DNA of 64,000 bases from Amphibalanus amphitrite (GCF_019059575.1 NW_024881624.1:124001-188000), one strand, 5' to 3'. Shown: positions 12,001 through 22,410, numbered from the stretch's first letter. Notes: a model not told the origin generated them from the letters alone. A program made the numbers and translations.

Positions 12001-13900
12001 AGTCAAATGACAGCAAATTACTTTCTATTTGCACATGATTATTATCTCAGTGACCCTTACTCCACCGAGTTACACCATAACAAAGTGGCGATATATCAGG
12101 GTCCTGTCCGGTGGCCCTGGGGTTCATAGACAGGGCGCAAGACCCGTTTGCCTCACTGGTTCATTGCGCCACAGCGACTGCATTCCAGAGGACATCTACA
12201 TAATCTCTCGGTGGTGTAAGCCGAAGCCAGGGTTACAGTTCCTCTTTAGGCCCGCCTGTGTTTGTAATGAGCGCCTACCTTTTTTATCTCGACCAGGTAA
12301 TGCGGCGATCCATCACTCTGTTGTCTGGTGATACCTGAGTAAGCGGCGGAGAGCCATGTTCCGGCCGTGAGGCGCGCTACATGCGTGGGCTCCATCCCGG
12401 AGTGGGTGCGGCCGTGTCGCCCGGTATGATAAGCTGCTCTAACCGCGTCTGTTCTCTGCCGCAGGTGTTCCGGAGCACGGCGGCGGCCGCATCTGGCGTC
12501 AGAACAGCGTGCCAGACGCCGGCGGCAGAGCCGATCCTCCGCCTGCCTCCCGCGACCCGCGCGCAGAGAAGGGATGGCGTATGCCGCAGCCGGACAGGGA
12601 CGAACCCAGAGACCCCAGAAACGTGCGCAACAACCTGAACATCAGCCACGAGTCGAGGGACGGCGGCCTGGGAGAGCCGGAGAAGGGCTGGCGCCGGCCG
12701 CGCGCCTCCCGGGCGGACAGCGCCGGCCCGGAGCCGCCGGCGCCGCTCCCGCCCGTTCCGGCCGCCGACCCGACTGAGGAGGATCTGAGGAGGGACGCCC
12801 GCGGACGGCCGCACGTGGCCGACATCTTCAGACGCGCAGCACCTGACGAGCTCGACCGGCCGCGCCGCGAGCCCGTCGGCCGCCCCGAGCCTCGGCCCGA
12901 GTACCGTCCGGAGGTGCGCGCCGACCACCGACGTCACGAGGACCGCGGCGAGGAGCGCGTGCGCGGCGCCGTGCGCACCGGCCGGCACGTCGAGCCACCC
13001 CCGCCGGCCGCCGACAGCGCTCCGTTCCCCGCCGACAGTGACCCGCGCCCGGACGAGGTGCGCGCCCGCGTCGACCGCTGGGTGCGCAGCGCCGCGGAGG
13101 CCACGCCCTTCACACGCGCTATGAGCTTCGAGGACCCGGCGGCGGCGCCGGTGCGTGTCAGCCGCGCTCCCGACTGGTCAGAGTTCGAGCCGGAGCCGGT
13201 GCAGGAGCCGCCGCCGCCGCGCCGACAGCCGGCAGTGCGCCGTCCCTCGGAGGCCAGCGACGCGCCGCGGCCCGGCCGACTGGCCAAGTCGCGCTCCAGC
13301 GACACGGGCCTGGAGTCGGAGCAGGCCCAGTGGCGGCGCACCTCAGCCCAGGTGGCGGCCGAGCTGCGGCAGCGGGGCCGCGCGCCGGCCGAGCAGCCCA
13401 GCTCCCCACCACCGGCCGGCCGGCACCGCTCCGGCGGCGGCCAGCCTGCCGAGCGGCGCAGTCGCTACCAGGAGCTGCAGGGCGCCAGCCGGCTGCCCGG
13501 CCTGGACCGAGACACTGCCCGGGACCCGCTGCTGCCGCCCGCCGAGCCCGCCGGCCGACATCGGCCCACGCTCGAGATCGACTACCGCCAGAACCTGCCG
13601 CGCCGCCGCGACCGCAGCTGTGACGTGCGCGAGCGGCGGCCGGCGCCGGCGCGCGAGCAGCGCCGAGACGAGTCCCGGCCGCGCGGCCGCTACCAGGACG
13701 ACCCGCGCCTCTACAGGGACGACGAGCCTCGTCACCAGCGCGCCGAGGAGGCGCCGCCCGCCGCGCACGGCTACGGCGACAGGAGAGGCTACCCGAAACC
13801 GGGCTTCGAAGTGCGCGGCCGCGTCCGACACAGCATGAGCGACCCGCACGCCATGACACAATACGACTACAGGGCTGGGGTGGTGGCCCATCCCTACTAG
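3096..13900 (+). CDS. Unrecognised Arg/Pro-rich protein, C-terminal four exons
   Basis: Four exons join in phase: 3096-3168, 6981-7091, 11616-11740 and 12465-13900 (stop TAG). Each is bounded by AG upstream and GTGAGT, GTGCGT or GTGAGT downstream. The joined frame stays open for 581 codons. The first exon seen begins with the last two bases of a codon, so more gene lies upstream, probably outside the window. Exons one and two share an S/D-T-D-E-L-L motif. Exon three holds a possible short helix (around FNNARLKFVQME). The terminal exon, about 477 residues, is very rich in Arg, Pro, Ala, Asp and Glu with no obvious domain, so it is probably disordered. There is no signal peptide or membrane segment in the part seen. 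Composition suggests a cytoplasmic scaffold or adaptor tail, but I do not recognise the family. The gene is transcribed toward the POMGNT1-like gene. Confidence 0.7.
4409..4626. repeat. Inverted repeat, 75-bp arms, about 68-bp loop
   Basis: Arm 4409-4483 and arm 4552-4626 are reverse complements with two mismatches by eye. Both are very GC-rich. The loop also contains a direct copy of the outer boundary (GGTAGACCGCGCCCAAAGC near 4401 and again near 4532), so the structure looks like an inverted duplication followed by a partial direct one. If transcribed as part of the host intron it would fold into a long RNA hairpin. Confidence 0.85.
5208..6140. mobile_element. Non-autonomous TA-flanked MITE, family B
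   Basis: The left end is TA plus GGGGAAGCGGGGGTAGCACC; the right end is its inverse (GGTGCTCCCCCCGCTTCCCC plus TA). The motif with core GGGGTAACACCGCCAT or its complement recurs near 5218, 5579 and 5900, giving small internal palindromes. Length is about 930 bp without a transposase. End sequence, spacing and internal sub-repeats parallel the element at 1134-2028, so the two are probably sister families. Confidence 0.75.
7346..8296 (-). other. 316-codon antisense open reading frame, unrecognised
   Basis: An ATG-to-stop frame of 316 residues lies antisense within the intron of the Arg/Pro-rich gene. The N-terminal third is Pro/Gly/Ala-rich and looks like GC-rich noise. The stretch at about residues 175-290 has balanced, protein-like composition with aromatic and acidic residues (for example DKAWKLSDFEPLTFGELE). 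No family is recognised, and no splice sites or poly(A) signal are evident. It may be a relic or a small intronless gene, or chance. Confidence 0.25.
8483..8505 (+). repeat. (AAC)n microsatellite after a GC-rich short repeat
   Basis: About seven AAC units follow a short GC-rich segment with a G-run near 8463. A GC-rich body ending in a simple A-rich repeat resembles the tail of a SINE, but no tRNA-like head was found. Confidence 0.6.
10925..11150 (+). repeat. Minisatellite, roughly 35-40-bp degenerate unit
   Basis: Five or so degenerate units share the core CCGCCGTTTCTCATTGCCCA and the spacer GATGGTCCTCC. Unit length varies. The array lies in an intron of the Arg/Pro-rich gene. Confidence 0.6.
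11741..12464 (+). other. Last intron of the Arg/Pro-rich gene
   Basis: It starts GTGAGT directly after the 11740 exon end and finishes with a pyrimidine tract and GCAG at 12461-12464. No feature is seen inside. Confidence 0.6.
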
Positions 13901-14195
13901 CCCGCCATCTAGCGACGCGAATGAACACTTGAGCCATAGCTGGTGGCCGGGGGAGGTCCAATTCCTATGGCAATAGCGTTGTACCGACTGATTGGTGTGA
14001 TACGGAAAACAGCAAATGTTTTCAGTCATACTGTGCGCGAAATACCGTGAATGTGATATACTAACAGTGTTAGTGATGAGAGTCAAATAGTATGTTGCTA
14101 TGTCTATTCTAGGTGCGAGACGCTCAAAACGAGAGTAGTTTGTCGCGTAGTGCAATGTCGGAACATCGTCACGGTATTTGTGGAGTGCAGGTTTG

Positions 14196-14201
14196 AATAA
14201 A
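14196..14201 (+). terminator. Poly(A) signal AATAAA of the Arg/Pro-rich gene
   Basis: AATAAA lies 296 bases after the TAG stop at 13900, a normal 3' UTR length. It faces the minus-strand signal at 14338-14343. Confidence 0.6.
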
Positions 14202-14337
14202 TAAACTGACATTCAAGACCCTTCTCTGAAGTGCTGAGCACTTAGCAAATGGCATGCTGGCACGCTAATAAGCCTCAATGTGGTAGCCCCACCTGCGTGG
14301 ATACCGGCTGCGACAACTACGCATAGACCACACGTCA

Positions 14338-14343
14338 TTTATT
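14338..14343 (-). terminator. Poly(A) signal of the POMGNT1-like gene
   Basis: TTTATT on the plus strand reads AATAAA on the minus strand, about 270 bases after the POMGNT1-like stop codon. The two convergent transcripts would therefore end within about 140 bp of each other. Confidence 0.55.
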
Positions 14344-14609
14344 GGCTCAATATTGGTTCAAAACTAACGTTTTACGGTACGACAAGCTAACAACGTTGAC
14401 TGACCACACTCCCGAGTCCCGACATTACCAAGATTCTAACGCTCGGTACCCCGAGCTGAGCGCACGTCTCACGAAAGACATCACCGATTCCTGCAGGCTG
14501 CGTGATAGAAATATCGCAAACAACCAGCACTGGCCAGCAGTCATAAAACATAACTGGGCTGCCCGCCCAATACTATCACATTCATCCATTAAGTAAAATA
14601 TCGCCACGC

Positions 14610-17257
14610 CTATGACATCTCTCGCATCCTCAGATCTCCGTCGTCCTCATCTTCCGTGAGGTCGTGATGATCTACCACACCCCGTCTAACGAGCTCCTCC
14701 CCCAGCTGAGTCCTGTCCAGCCCCGCCGCCGCGGCTGCCCAGCGGTACCTCTCGAACACACGGTCAGGACCGGGCCGGGGCAGAGTCAGCGGCCAGCGTC
14801 CACGGCGCCGCTGCTCTGCAGACCTCACTGCCGATACCAGCAGCATAGTACCGCGGCCGTGCAGCGTCGCATACCCGGCGAGCGGCGAGAACGGTACAGC
14901 CAGTACGAGCAGCGGTCCGCCACCCGCGTGCCGCAGCCGCCACACGCCGGCGTGGTGGCCGCGCGGGTCGCGGTCCCAGACACCGAGACAGGCGGCCGCT
15001 CGCTGCCAGCTGACTCCGTCCGACCCGCTCATCATCAGCACGGAGAGCAGCAGGGGCTCGGCGGTGGCGTTCCTGGGTACTATCTCCGTACAGTCGAGCC
15101 GCGACTGAGTGCCGTCCAGTTTGGTGGCGCTACTGATGAGTGCCTGCAGGTGGCGCCGGTAGCGCGGCAGGGGGAGGTCCTCCAGGCCCCGCAGGGCCAC
15201 CGGCGGGCCCTGGCTCAACGCCCGGTCCCAGTGGTACAGATAATCCGTCCCGTTATCACTCTGATTGAACACAAACCGGTAGAAACGCGGCACCTCCGGG
15301 ATGATGCACTCACGTCCCAGGCGCAGGTCGGCTAGTCTTAGTAACTCACTCAGCCCGGGCTCAGGTCCCCCACTCCCTCCCCAAACCGGCAGGATATCGT
15401 CTGTGACGAGACGGCGTGTCAGGAGCCACGCCCCGCCCGGTGCCGAGTCGACTCTATACACAGCTGTGCGGTCCGAGACAGCGTGTCGATAACCGAGCTC
15501 ATTACCTGCTGACACGCCGTACAGGCTAACGTCTATGTCCAGCAGGTGATGCGTCTGCTGGAAGAAGCTGAGCAGGTCAGGCGATACAACGACGCTGTCT
15601 TCCAGCAGCACAAGTTTCTCTGCGGCGGGGAACAAACTGAGAGCATTCTGAAGAGCGGCATGCTGTAGTGAGCCGCCGGTGAAACCTCCGCTGACCGGTG
15701 ACGCATTCACAGGGTGCCAGCGGACACCGTACAGTTGTAACAGGTGCCGCAGCTCCTCTCCGTCTCCGTCACTGCTGTCATCGGTGCTGTAGTACTCGTT
15801 CACGGATTCACTGGCGGTGATGACGACAATCCTTGCCGGATCCAGGCCGGGGTTGGCGAGCAGCGAGGCCAGACATCGGTGCAGGTTGCGTGGCCGGCCG
15901 GCAGACACCACGATCACGGGGAACGGGAACAGCTCTCCGTCAGTGAACGGCCGGGGGACGGGTGGCAGCGGCAGCGGCGAGTCACAATCACACAGCGATC
16001 CGTAGCCGTCGTATCTCTCACAGAACTCTAGCCTGGATCGGTCGGAGACAGAGTTTGATATCGGTGGCTGACAGGGCGCCTCCACCGGCAGCGACACAGC
16101 CAGTCGAACGGAGGGTGCTGTTGAGTTGAGCTCCAGCGCCGCCAGGTGTGGGCGGTACCCCTCAGCTAGCATCGGACCATCCTTCACAGCGACCAGTGCC
16201 AGCGCCGAGCGCACCTGCAGATCAGACCCGAAACTAGCGTTCAGTGAGCGAAACATCTCGTCTGAAGTGTCATCGAGAGCCATTTCTGCGTCTGAATGCT
16301 GGCAGAGCACGATCACACTGCCCGGCTGCAGGTCGGCTATGAATGCTGCCATCTCCACGAATGCTCCGGCCGGCACACCGCCGGATGCTATGACGTGCCC
16401 CGTGGCGCGCCCGGTCCGTGGGTTCACAGAGAGAGCGTGCAGAGCGAGTGGCGGGCCGAGACGGTGGAGCAGCAGACGCCCGCCCACCCACACCTCACAG
16501 GACTGGCCGGAAGAAGTCACCTCGAGGGTAACCTCTGACGGCTTGATCTGCCAGAGCTCGGGTCCGTCGTCTGGATCGGTGGCGACAGCGAGAAGGTCTG
16601 GTACCGTCGCCGCAGCAGCGACATCTGTGGTGGTGTGGAGCAGCAGCAGCGGAGACAGCAGAAGCGCCGCCAGCCGGACCACGGAACCTGCAATCACATC
16701 AGTGTTGTCATACACACGCATATACATGTTGACATGTTACTTCAACAATTAAAACTGGGATAAAAAGAGCTCAACGGAATTGTTAGAAATGTCCAGATCA
16801 GATGAACTACTCACGAAAAAAAAAATCGATCATAAGGACACATTGATAAGTTTTATGTTTCTGGCAGGAGTAAGGGAAGAATTTAACGACAAAACATCTA
16901 GTAATTATTATAAGGTAAATATACAAACAACGAAACAATAAAATAATGCATGATCATTACAAGAAGAAAGGAACACGTCGAAGCCAGAGCACCACAATAG
17001 CACGGCATTGGAGAATGAACCTGGTAAAAAGATCGTAGAGCGAAATTTATTTGTGAAAATCAAGGTGCTAATAGCACATTTAAATAAGAGAAATTAAAAA
17101 TGTTTGTCGATACATTCACTAGTTCGCCAAATTGCAGGTAAAACATCTTCGCTTTTTCCCGCTGAACATAACAGGCAACGACACCGCAACCGTCTAAAGC
17201 AAAATTGTCTACTTAATTTTACTTCACTAGGGCTGAAGCGCTGGTCTCACCTGCCAT
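14610..17257 (-). CDS. POMGNT1-like: POMGNT1-like glycosyltransferase (GT13 family), probable pseudoenzyme
   Basis: There are two exons. Exon 1 (17257-17251) carries only ATGGCAG before GTGAGA; exon 2 (16687-14610) begins after TTGCAG. The joined protein is 694 residues and starts with a clear signal peptide or anchor (MAGSVVRLAALLLSPLLLL). An in-frame ATG at 16727 lies in the intron and is not the likely start. Residues about 50-190 match the stem (ILEI/PANDER-like) domain of POMGNT1, including KDGPMLAE. Residues about 257-490 match the GT-A catalytic domain, with VIVVSAGRPRNLHRCLASLL, the LLED region and GRECIIPEVPRFYRF. Human POMGnT1 adds GlcNAc to O-mannose of alpha-dystroglycan in the Golgi. 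Here the metal-binding motif reads E-D-S (365-367) where active enzymes have E-E-D or E-D-D, and the D-W-D-M-W region before GRECIIP is missing. Activity is therefore doubtful. Family assignment is firm; exact orthology is not. Confidence 0.85.
16688..17250 (-). other. Intron separating ATG exon from main exon of POMGNT1-like gene
   Basis: Donor GTGAGACC at 17250 and acceptor TGATTGCAG ending at 16688. Splicing after ATGGCAG restores MAG-SVVRLA in the same frame as the main exon, which gives a better signal sequence than the unspliced N-terminus. Confidence 0.75.
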
Positions 17258-17928
17258 TGCGTGATGTCTGCTGGTCCAGCCGGGCGGCGCAGACCACAGT
17301 ATACAGGGGCTGGCAGTCAAGACCGTCTCTTCGGCCCTATACCTTCAGGACCCGCGACGTTCCGCCACACCGGTACACCGTGCAAAAAGCTGCCGGGGAC
17401 TGATCGGAATACATAGGGTCCCGCGTGCGGCACCGGCCAGAGGGTCAAAGAATACAGATGGAACCCGGGGAGAGACGCACTGAACTCCTCGCTCGGCCGC
17501 CCGTCTGATGTCCAACTGAGCCACCAGAGCCGGCGACAGCGTTGAGCAAGGTTAGACACCAGCAGAGGCTGCGGGGAAGGCGGAGCAGCCCGTCGAACCC
17601 CGAAACGGCCGCTGGAGTCGAGTCCTCTCCCGGCGCCGAGTCGAGGTCGTTGACCCGTCTGCTGATTGGCGGACGAGCTGCCCCACCGGTCGGGCTGGAA
17701 CGGGCGAGTCAGGTGCGAGCGGTAGGGCGGGGAGGAGGCAGAGATATACAGTCGACAGAGGTCGTCACGAGGCTAAGAGAGGCAGGCATCATAAGCTACA
17801 TGTGAGGGCTCCCAGCAGACAGGCCGCTCGATAGAATACTGCTACCTTTCTGGTCTAGTTAGTGATACCACTACCAGTTAATTACGAGAGGTTTCGAAGG
17901 ACGGACGTTACTTGTCTCGCCCGTATGG

Positions 17929-18160
17929 TCGAAAAGACCTCACCAGGCGGAAGAGCAGTCTTTCTATACGAGTGAGAAACTTGCTGGGCCATACAAGTGG
18001 GAGACCTCGCCGTACCATACCAGTGAGAAACCTCACCGGACAGTGGAGGAGTCTAACGTTACGAGTGAGAGACCTCAACGGAGGGGAGGAGTCTCACTGT
18101 ATGAGTGAGACCTCATGGAATAGGTAAGACCTCACCGGAGGGGAGGAGTCTTACCAGACG
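17929..18160 (+). repeat. Minisatellite, unit about 40-45 bp
   Basis: Imperfect tandem copies share GAGTGAGAAACCTCACCGGA and GGGGAGGAGTCTCAC cores. No coding frame runs through it. It lies upstream of the POMGNT1-like gene. Confidence 0.6.
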
Positions 18161-18355
18161 GTTATATAACTAGAGCAAATAAACAGAGGGCTGAAGAGCA
18201 GAACCTTACGCTCCGAACAGTTGAATCTGCGTTATCTCGTTATCTCGGTTTGGCCTGCGATATCTTTGGTCTCTTTCCACCGACTATTTATGAATAGGTA
18301 CACGTTTTTATGAGAAGCAACAACCGCTTGACTATGTAAACAAAAGAGCAATGCC

Positions 18356-18415
18356 AATAGGTATATCACATAGGCGTAGGAACGTTTTCGAAAGTGGGGG
18401 GGCCAGGGTCCCAGA
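18356..18415 (+). mobile_element. Transposon end fragment (AGGCGTAGGAACG family)
   Basis: The segment GGTATATCACATAGGCGTAGGAACG followed by GAAAGTGGGGGGGCCA is matched in opposite orientation at about 22300-22410. They are either two oppositely oriented fragments of one repeat family or the ends of a 4-kb composite. Confidence 0.45.
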
Positions 18416-18848
18416 GGTCCAAAACCTAACCTACCCCCAAAATCCGATTTCTCCTCGGATTTCGGCCACTTTGTTTTCGCAAACATGCTCAGAGGTAAAA
18501 AAAAAATCGAGACAAAAAAAGAAAAAAAATGGTTGAAATTTCAGGGAGTCTCCCGTCCATAAGCTCAAACTGATGGACGCGTTCCCCTGACCTCCGCAGC
18601 CGTTGGCACCCATGCAAATTCCAGAGGCATCCAGCAACTTTTTCATTACGAGCAAGCGTGAAACGTGCAAAGCGAGTCTTTTCAATATACCTATAAAAAT
18701 CAGCATGAACGGCCCAGCTAGGCTCAGCCAGGCCTATAACGTTTTTAAGAGGTTTTATATCAGCGACCACTGCAACTGGGCTGATTGACTATCACTTATC
18801 AGAGGCCGGTGTGGGATTTTTAGACGGTCTGGGCCTTCAGAGGCCAGT

Positions 18849-20241
18849 TTAACCCTCCACGGCCCGGTCCTATAGGTTTTCTACATACGCGCTGGCCGAA
18901 GGGGCGGGCCGGCGGGTACGACCCCCTCGCCGTTTCGCCCCAGGTGGAGCTAGCGCGTCGCGGTAAAACGAGCGTGTGCGCCGTTACGGGACGCAGAGAT
19001 CGATACCCGATTTTATGGTCCTAGGTCAACCGGTGACCTCTGACACCGTTCCGTGCTTCTATCCTCAGGATACTGAAATCCTTCTCCTCCACACCGCAGC
19101 CCCCTCCGGGCTGGACAGGCAACTTTATCTCATGCGGGCTGCTCCCTTGGAGCGGCACCGCTGCTCCCGAGGGAGCGCACCCCGTAGCCGGGTGCAGTGA
19201 GTGCCTTGGGGCTGGGTGGCCTGTCCTCTGGACGGGCTCAGCCCCGGCGACTCACTAGGGTGCCTGCCCAGACCAATGTCTCCCCCTATATCCTATCATC
19301 CTTCCGGCTCTGAAATGGTCTCATTGGACCGAAAGGGCCTAACCCAACAAAACAAACAAAAACCGGTGACCTCTGAGGTCAGGTCAAGTGCCTCAAGGCA
19401 CGGTTCCGTTTTTGGTGAATAACTTCGCAAAAAATGGCCGCAGAGCCGCGATTTTGCCAGCATCGTGTTCGCCTCTCTCAGGCGCGTCGAATGATATACT
19501 TTTTGTTTGGGTGAGGTAAACTTAGGGTGTTGACCTCGGGTCACGGTCAGGTCGGCGTCCCCAGGTCACGAAATTGGTCGAAGGAGGTCATGTCGCATAT
19601 CATTCGATTCGGCAGTTCTTCTTGAGTCCATAGGTGGCTTTCCCGACTCGCTAGCTCAATTTGATCAGTACCTAGTTATTGACGAAAAACTAATAAGACC
19701 CTTATAACTTCATAAATGACGTCGCGCAAGGTCAACATTGCAAAAGTGACGCATCGAACCTTGCAAGGAGTGCATGAAATCACGATTCGGTGTGCTTGAG
19801 ATAGTTGGAGATCGATCATTCCCGGCGCCAGAAAAAGTTTTCAGTTTATCCCCATTGACTTATACCTAATGGTGAGGTCACGAAAATGACCTGACCTCAT
19901 ATGAACTTTAGGAAAAATCCGAGATATACATTATACAAGTTGAAAGACTCCTATTGGATACTAGGTCCTCGAAGGTTCATTTCCCTGTGAAATCTCCTCT
20001 GGCAGTGAGGGCGTTGCGAAGTTGCGACATCTGAAGACCGTGCAGAGGTTCACTTATGACCACATGGGTCAGTGACCTGATCTGACCCGAAAATGCGGTT
20101 GGTGTCAAAAGATCCCGTTTGATTCAAAGGTCAGGTATGCCAAGCTTCAGCTCTCTATCGCCGGCGTGTTCGGAGCTATCGCGAAAAAAAAACTATGGAG
20201 GGGCGGCACCCCCCCCCCCCCCCCCGGCTGGCGAGGGTTAA
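18849..20241. mobile_element. TTAA-flanked piggyBac-type element, copy 1 (interrupted)
   Basis: The element is bounded by TTAA on both sides. It starts CCCTCCACGG and ends GGCTGGCGAGGG, so the ends are inverted (CCCT...AGGG), as is typical of piggyBac. It has no transposase. The interior matches the reverse complement of the copy at 42320-43322 over most of its length, including many AGGTCA/TGACCT hexamers. It is longer than that copy mainly because of a retroposon at 19044-19360. It sits inside a minisatellite whose units continue on both sides. Confidence 0.75.
19028..19376 (+). mobile_element. Retroposon insertion with 16-bp target duplication
   Basis: The sequence AACCGGTGACCTCTGA occurs at 19028-19043 and again at 19361-19376, flanking a 317-bp insert ending in an A-rich tail (CCCAACAAAACAAACAAA). 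The related element at 42320-43322 has this site once and uninterrupted, near 43129-43145, so the empty site is visible in the same window. The target duplication and A-rich tail indicate L1-type target-primed insertion of a SINE or a 5'-truncated LINE. Confidence 0.85.
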
Positions 20242-20802
20242 GGACCTCAGAGACCAGTACAGGGCCTGCAAAGGGCAGGATGAGACCTTAAAGGAAAAGG
20301 GCCACCTTTAACATGGGGATTGAAACTGAGATAGCCATCTTGTAGCCCGTGTCCGAAAACCTATCTGTCTACCTCCTTACGGCCGATTTCGGCCTCCATT
20401 CGTAGTTATCGGCAATTTTAAAAGAAAATACGCCAGGAATGCGTCCTTATCCCAGGAATGCGTTCTTATCCGACAATACAGCCACCCGCGGCGAGGCTTT
20501 GGTTTTTTACCAATCAGCTCCAACCAGCTCAGCTTTAACCAATCAGCTTATCTGACACAATCCGACGAGTCTGTCTTCTGAACGCTGATTGGCTTGAGTG
20601 TGACGTCATCGCTATGCCATCATACAGTAGGTGCCGTAGAGAGTATCAACATAGTACCAATATGTTAAATAGTTTTAAATACTTTTTAGCGAATTGTGCA
20701 CTTCTGGCACCAGTTTTAAAAAGAAAATGAAAAATAATAATGTCAAAATAAAAAACAACGATATCTTCATATTTCACGAAGGTGGCCCTTTTCCTTTAAG
20801 AT

Positions 20803-21720
20803 GCCGACTTGGGCCATCAGAGGCTAATGTGGGTCCTTACAGGCCAGTATGGGCCCTCAGAGGTCAGTGTGGGACCCTAAAATGCCGGCATGGGCCGGTG
20901 TTGGACCCCAGAGGCCAGCAGAAGACCCTCAAAAACCAAGATGGGCCTCAGAGGCCAGCATCGGGTCTTCAGAATCCAGTGCAAGGCCCTCAGAGACTAA
21001 TGAGTGTCCTTACAGGCCAGCATGGGCCCTTAGAGGTCAGTGTGGGGCCGTAACAGACCGGCATGGGAGGGACTTGGAACCTAGAGACCAGCGGAGGGCC
21101 CTCATAGGCCAAGGTGGGCCCTCAGAGGCCGATGCGGACCGTTGGAGACCGGCATCGGATCTCCGGAATCCAGTGCGGGGCCCTTAGAGGTCAATGTGGG
21201 ACCCTAAAATACCGGCATGGGCCGGTGTTGGAACCCAGAGACCAGCAGAAGGCCCTCAAAAACCAAGATGGGCCTCAGAGGCCGGCATCAGGTCTTCAGA
21301 ATCCCGTGCAAGGCCTCATAGGCTAATGTGGGTCCTTACAGGTCAGCATGGGCCCTTAGAGGTCAGTGTGGGTCCCTAAAAGACCGGCATGGGCCGGCGT
21401 TGGACCCCTCAGGCCAAGGTGGACCCTCAGAGGCCGATGCGGACCCTTAGAGGCCGGCATCGGGTCTTCAGAATTCAGTGCGGGGCCCTCAAAGGCACCT
21501 AAAGGCACCCCAGAGACAGAAATGAGGTCACCAGAGGCCGGTGTGAGGCCCTCAGACGCCGGCTGGGCCCTTGAGGCCGGTTTAGGGGCCCTCAAATGAG
21601 GTCAATGTGGGTTCTCAGCGGTCAATGTGGGCGCTTGACCGCCACTGAAGGGCCCTCCGAGATCAGTGTAGGACCCTCAAAGACTGGTTTGGGAGCTGTT
21701 AATAGCTAGCGTGGGATTCT
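20803..21720 (+). repeat. Degenerate minisatellite, about 33-36-bp unit, with higher-order copies
   Basis: Around two dozen units share the core GGGCCCTCAGAGGCCAGTGT with variants. Blocks of several units recur (for example near 20860-20990 and 21190-21310), indicating a higher-order repeat. The same unit flanks the TTAA element at 18826-18852 and 20242-20280, so the array was formerly continuous across that insertion. Open frames through it are by-products of the repeat. Confidence 0.8.
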
Positions 21721-22289
21721 TGAGTCTCGTGACAATCGAATAAGGGCCAGACTAGCCCCATACGCCCATGGGGGCCCATTGGTTGTTTGGGGGGGCCAAA
21801 TGATATGATGGCCCCCTGATTAGCCTTTGGAGGGGGGAAGGGCATGGCCCTGATCCCCCTCTGCGACCGTCACTGCACTGAAAGTGGAAGGGGGAGGGGC
21901 AGAAACAGACATTGCTGGCCCCCAGCCTGTTTGAAACGAGGCTGAGGCACGGTCACCCTGGCCCCCAGCTAGTACGTCTTTGACGAACTATGCCGACCCC
22001 AAGCAGATAAGGTCAAGCGTTGGTCGTTTGTATACGCATTCTCCTGCACCGTGCTAGTATTGTCTTAGTATTGCCTATACCTTTTCAGTGCTCGCTGTCC
22101 CGCGCCTCGTATTCAACAAAATGCTGTCACCAGGACTCACAGTCTTGTCTCTGATATGGTTTCCTTCATTGAGTGAAGGAAATTGCGGTCAATAACGCTG
22201 TAGAAACAAAAAGGAATCCTCATTAAAGGGCAAGCTGAATAGTTGTCAAGTTACCGGGTGGTAGGTTAGGTACAGACAGACACTTAAGT

Positions 22290-22410
22290 CAGCAAAAAGT
22301 GGGGGGGCCAGTTAACATTGCTGGCCCCCCCACCTCCGAAAGTGGGGGGGCCATGGCCCCCCCGGCCCCCCCCCCCCCCCCTGTTCCTACGCCTATGGTA
22401 TATCATCTCA
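22290..22410 (-). mobile_element. Second AGGCGTAGGAAC-family fragment, inverted
   Basis: Reading the minus strand gives GATATACCATAGGCGTAGGAACAG followed by G-runs, matching 18356-18415 in the opposite orientation. A palindrome around GGGGGGGCCAGTTAACATTG lies next to it, with a long C-run at about 22366-22380. Confidence 0.45.

Noticed and set aside
12377..14212. Long open frames (203, 267 and 289 codons) on the minus strand
   Set aside because: They are antisense shadows of the GC-rich terminal exon of the Arg/Pro-rich gene and show no domain or splice structure.
14664..16752. Plus-strand frames of up to 223 codons
   Set aside because: They are antisense to the POMGNT1-like exon, which has clear homology on the minus strand.
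20803..21599. Overlapping plus-strand frames encoding Gly/Pro/Arg-rich repeats
   Set aside because: They arise from the minisatellite unit and switch frames along the array without splice sites.
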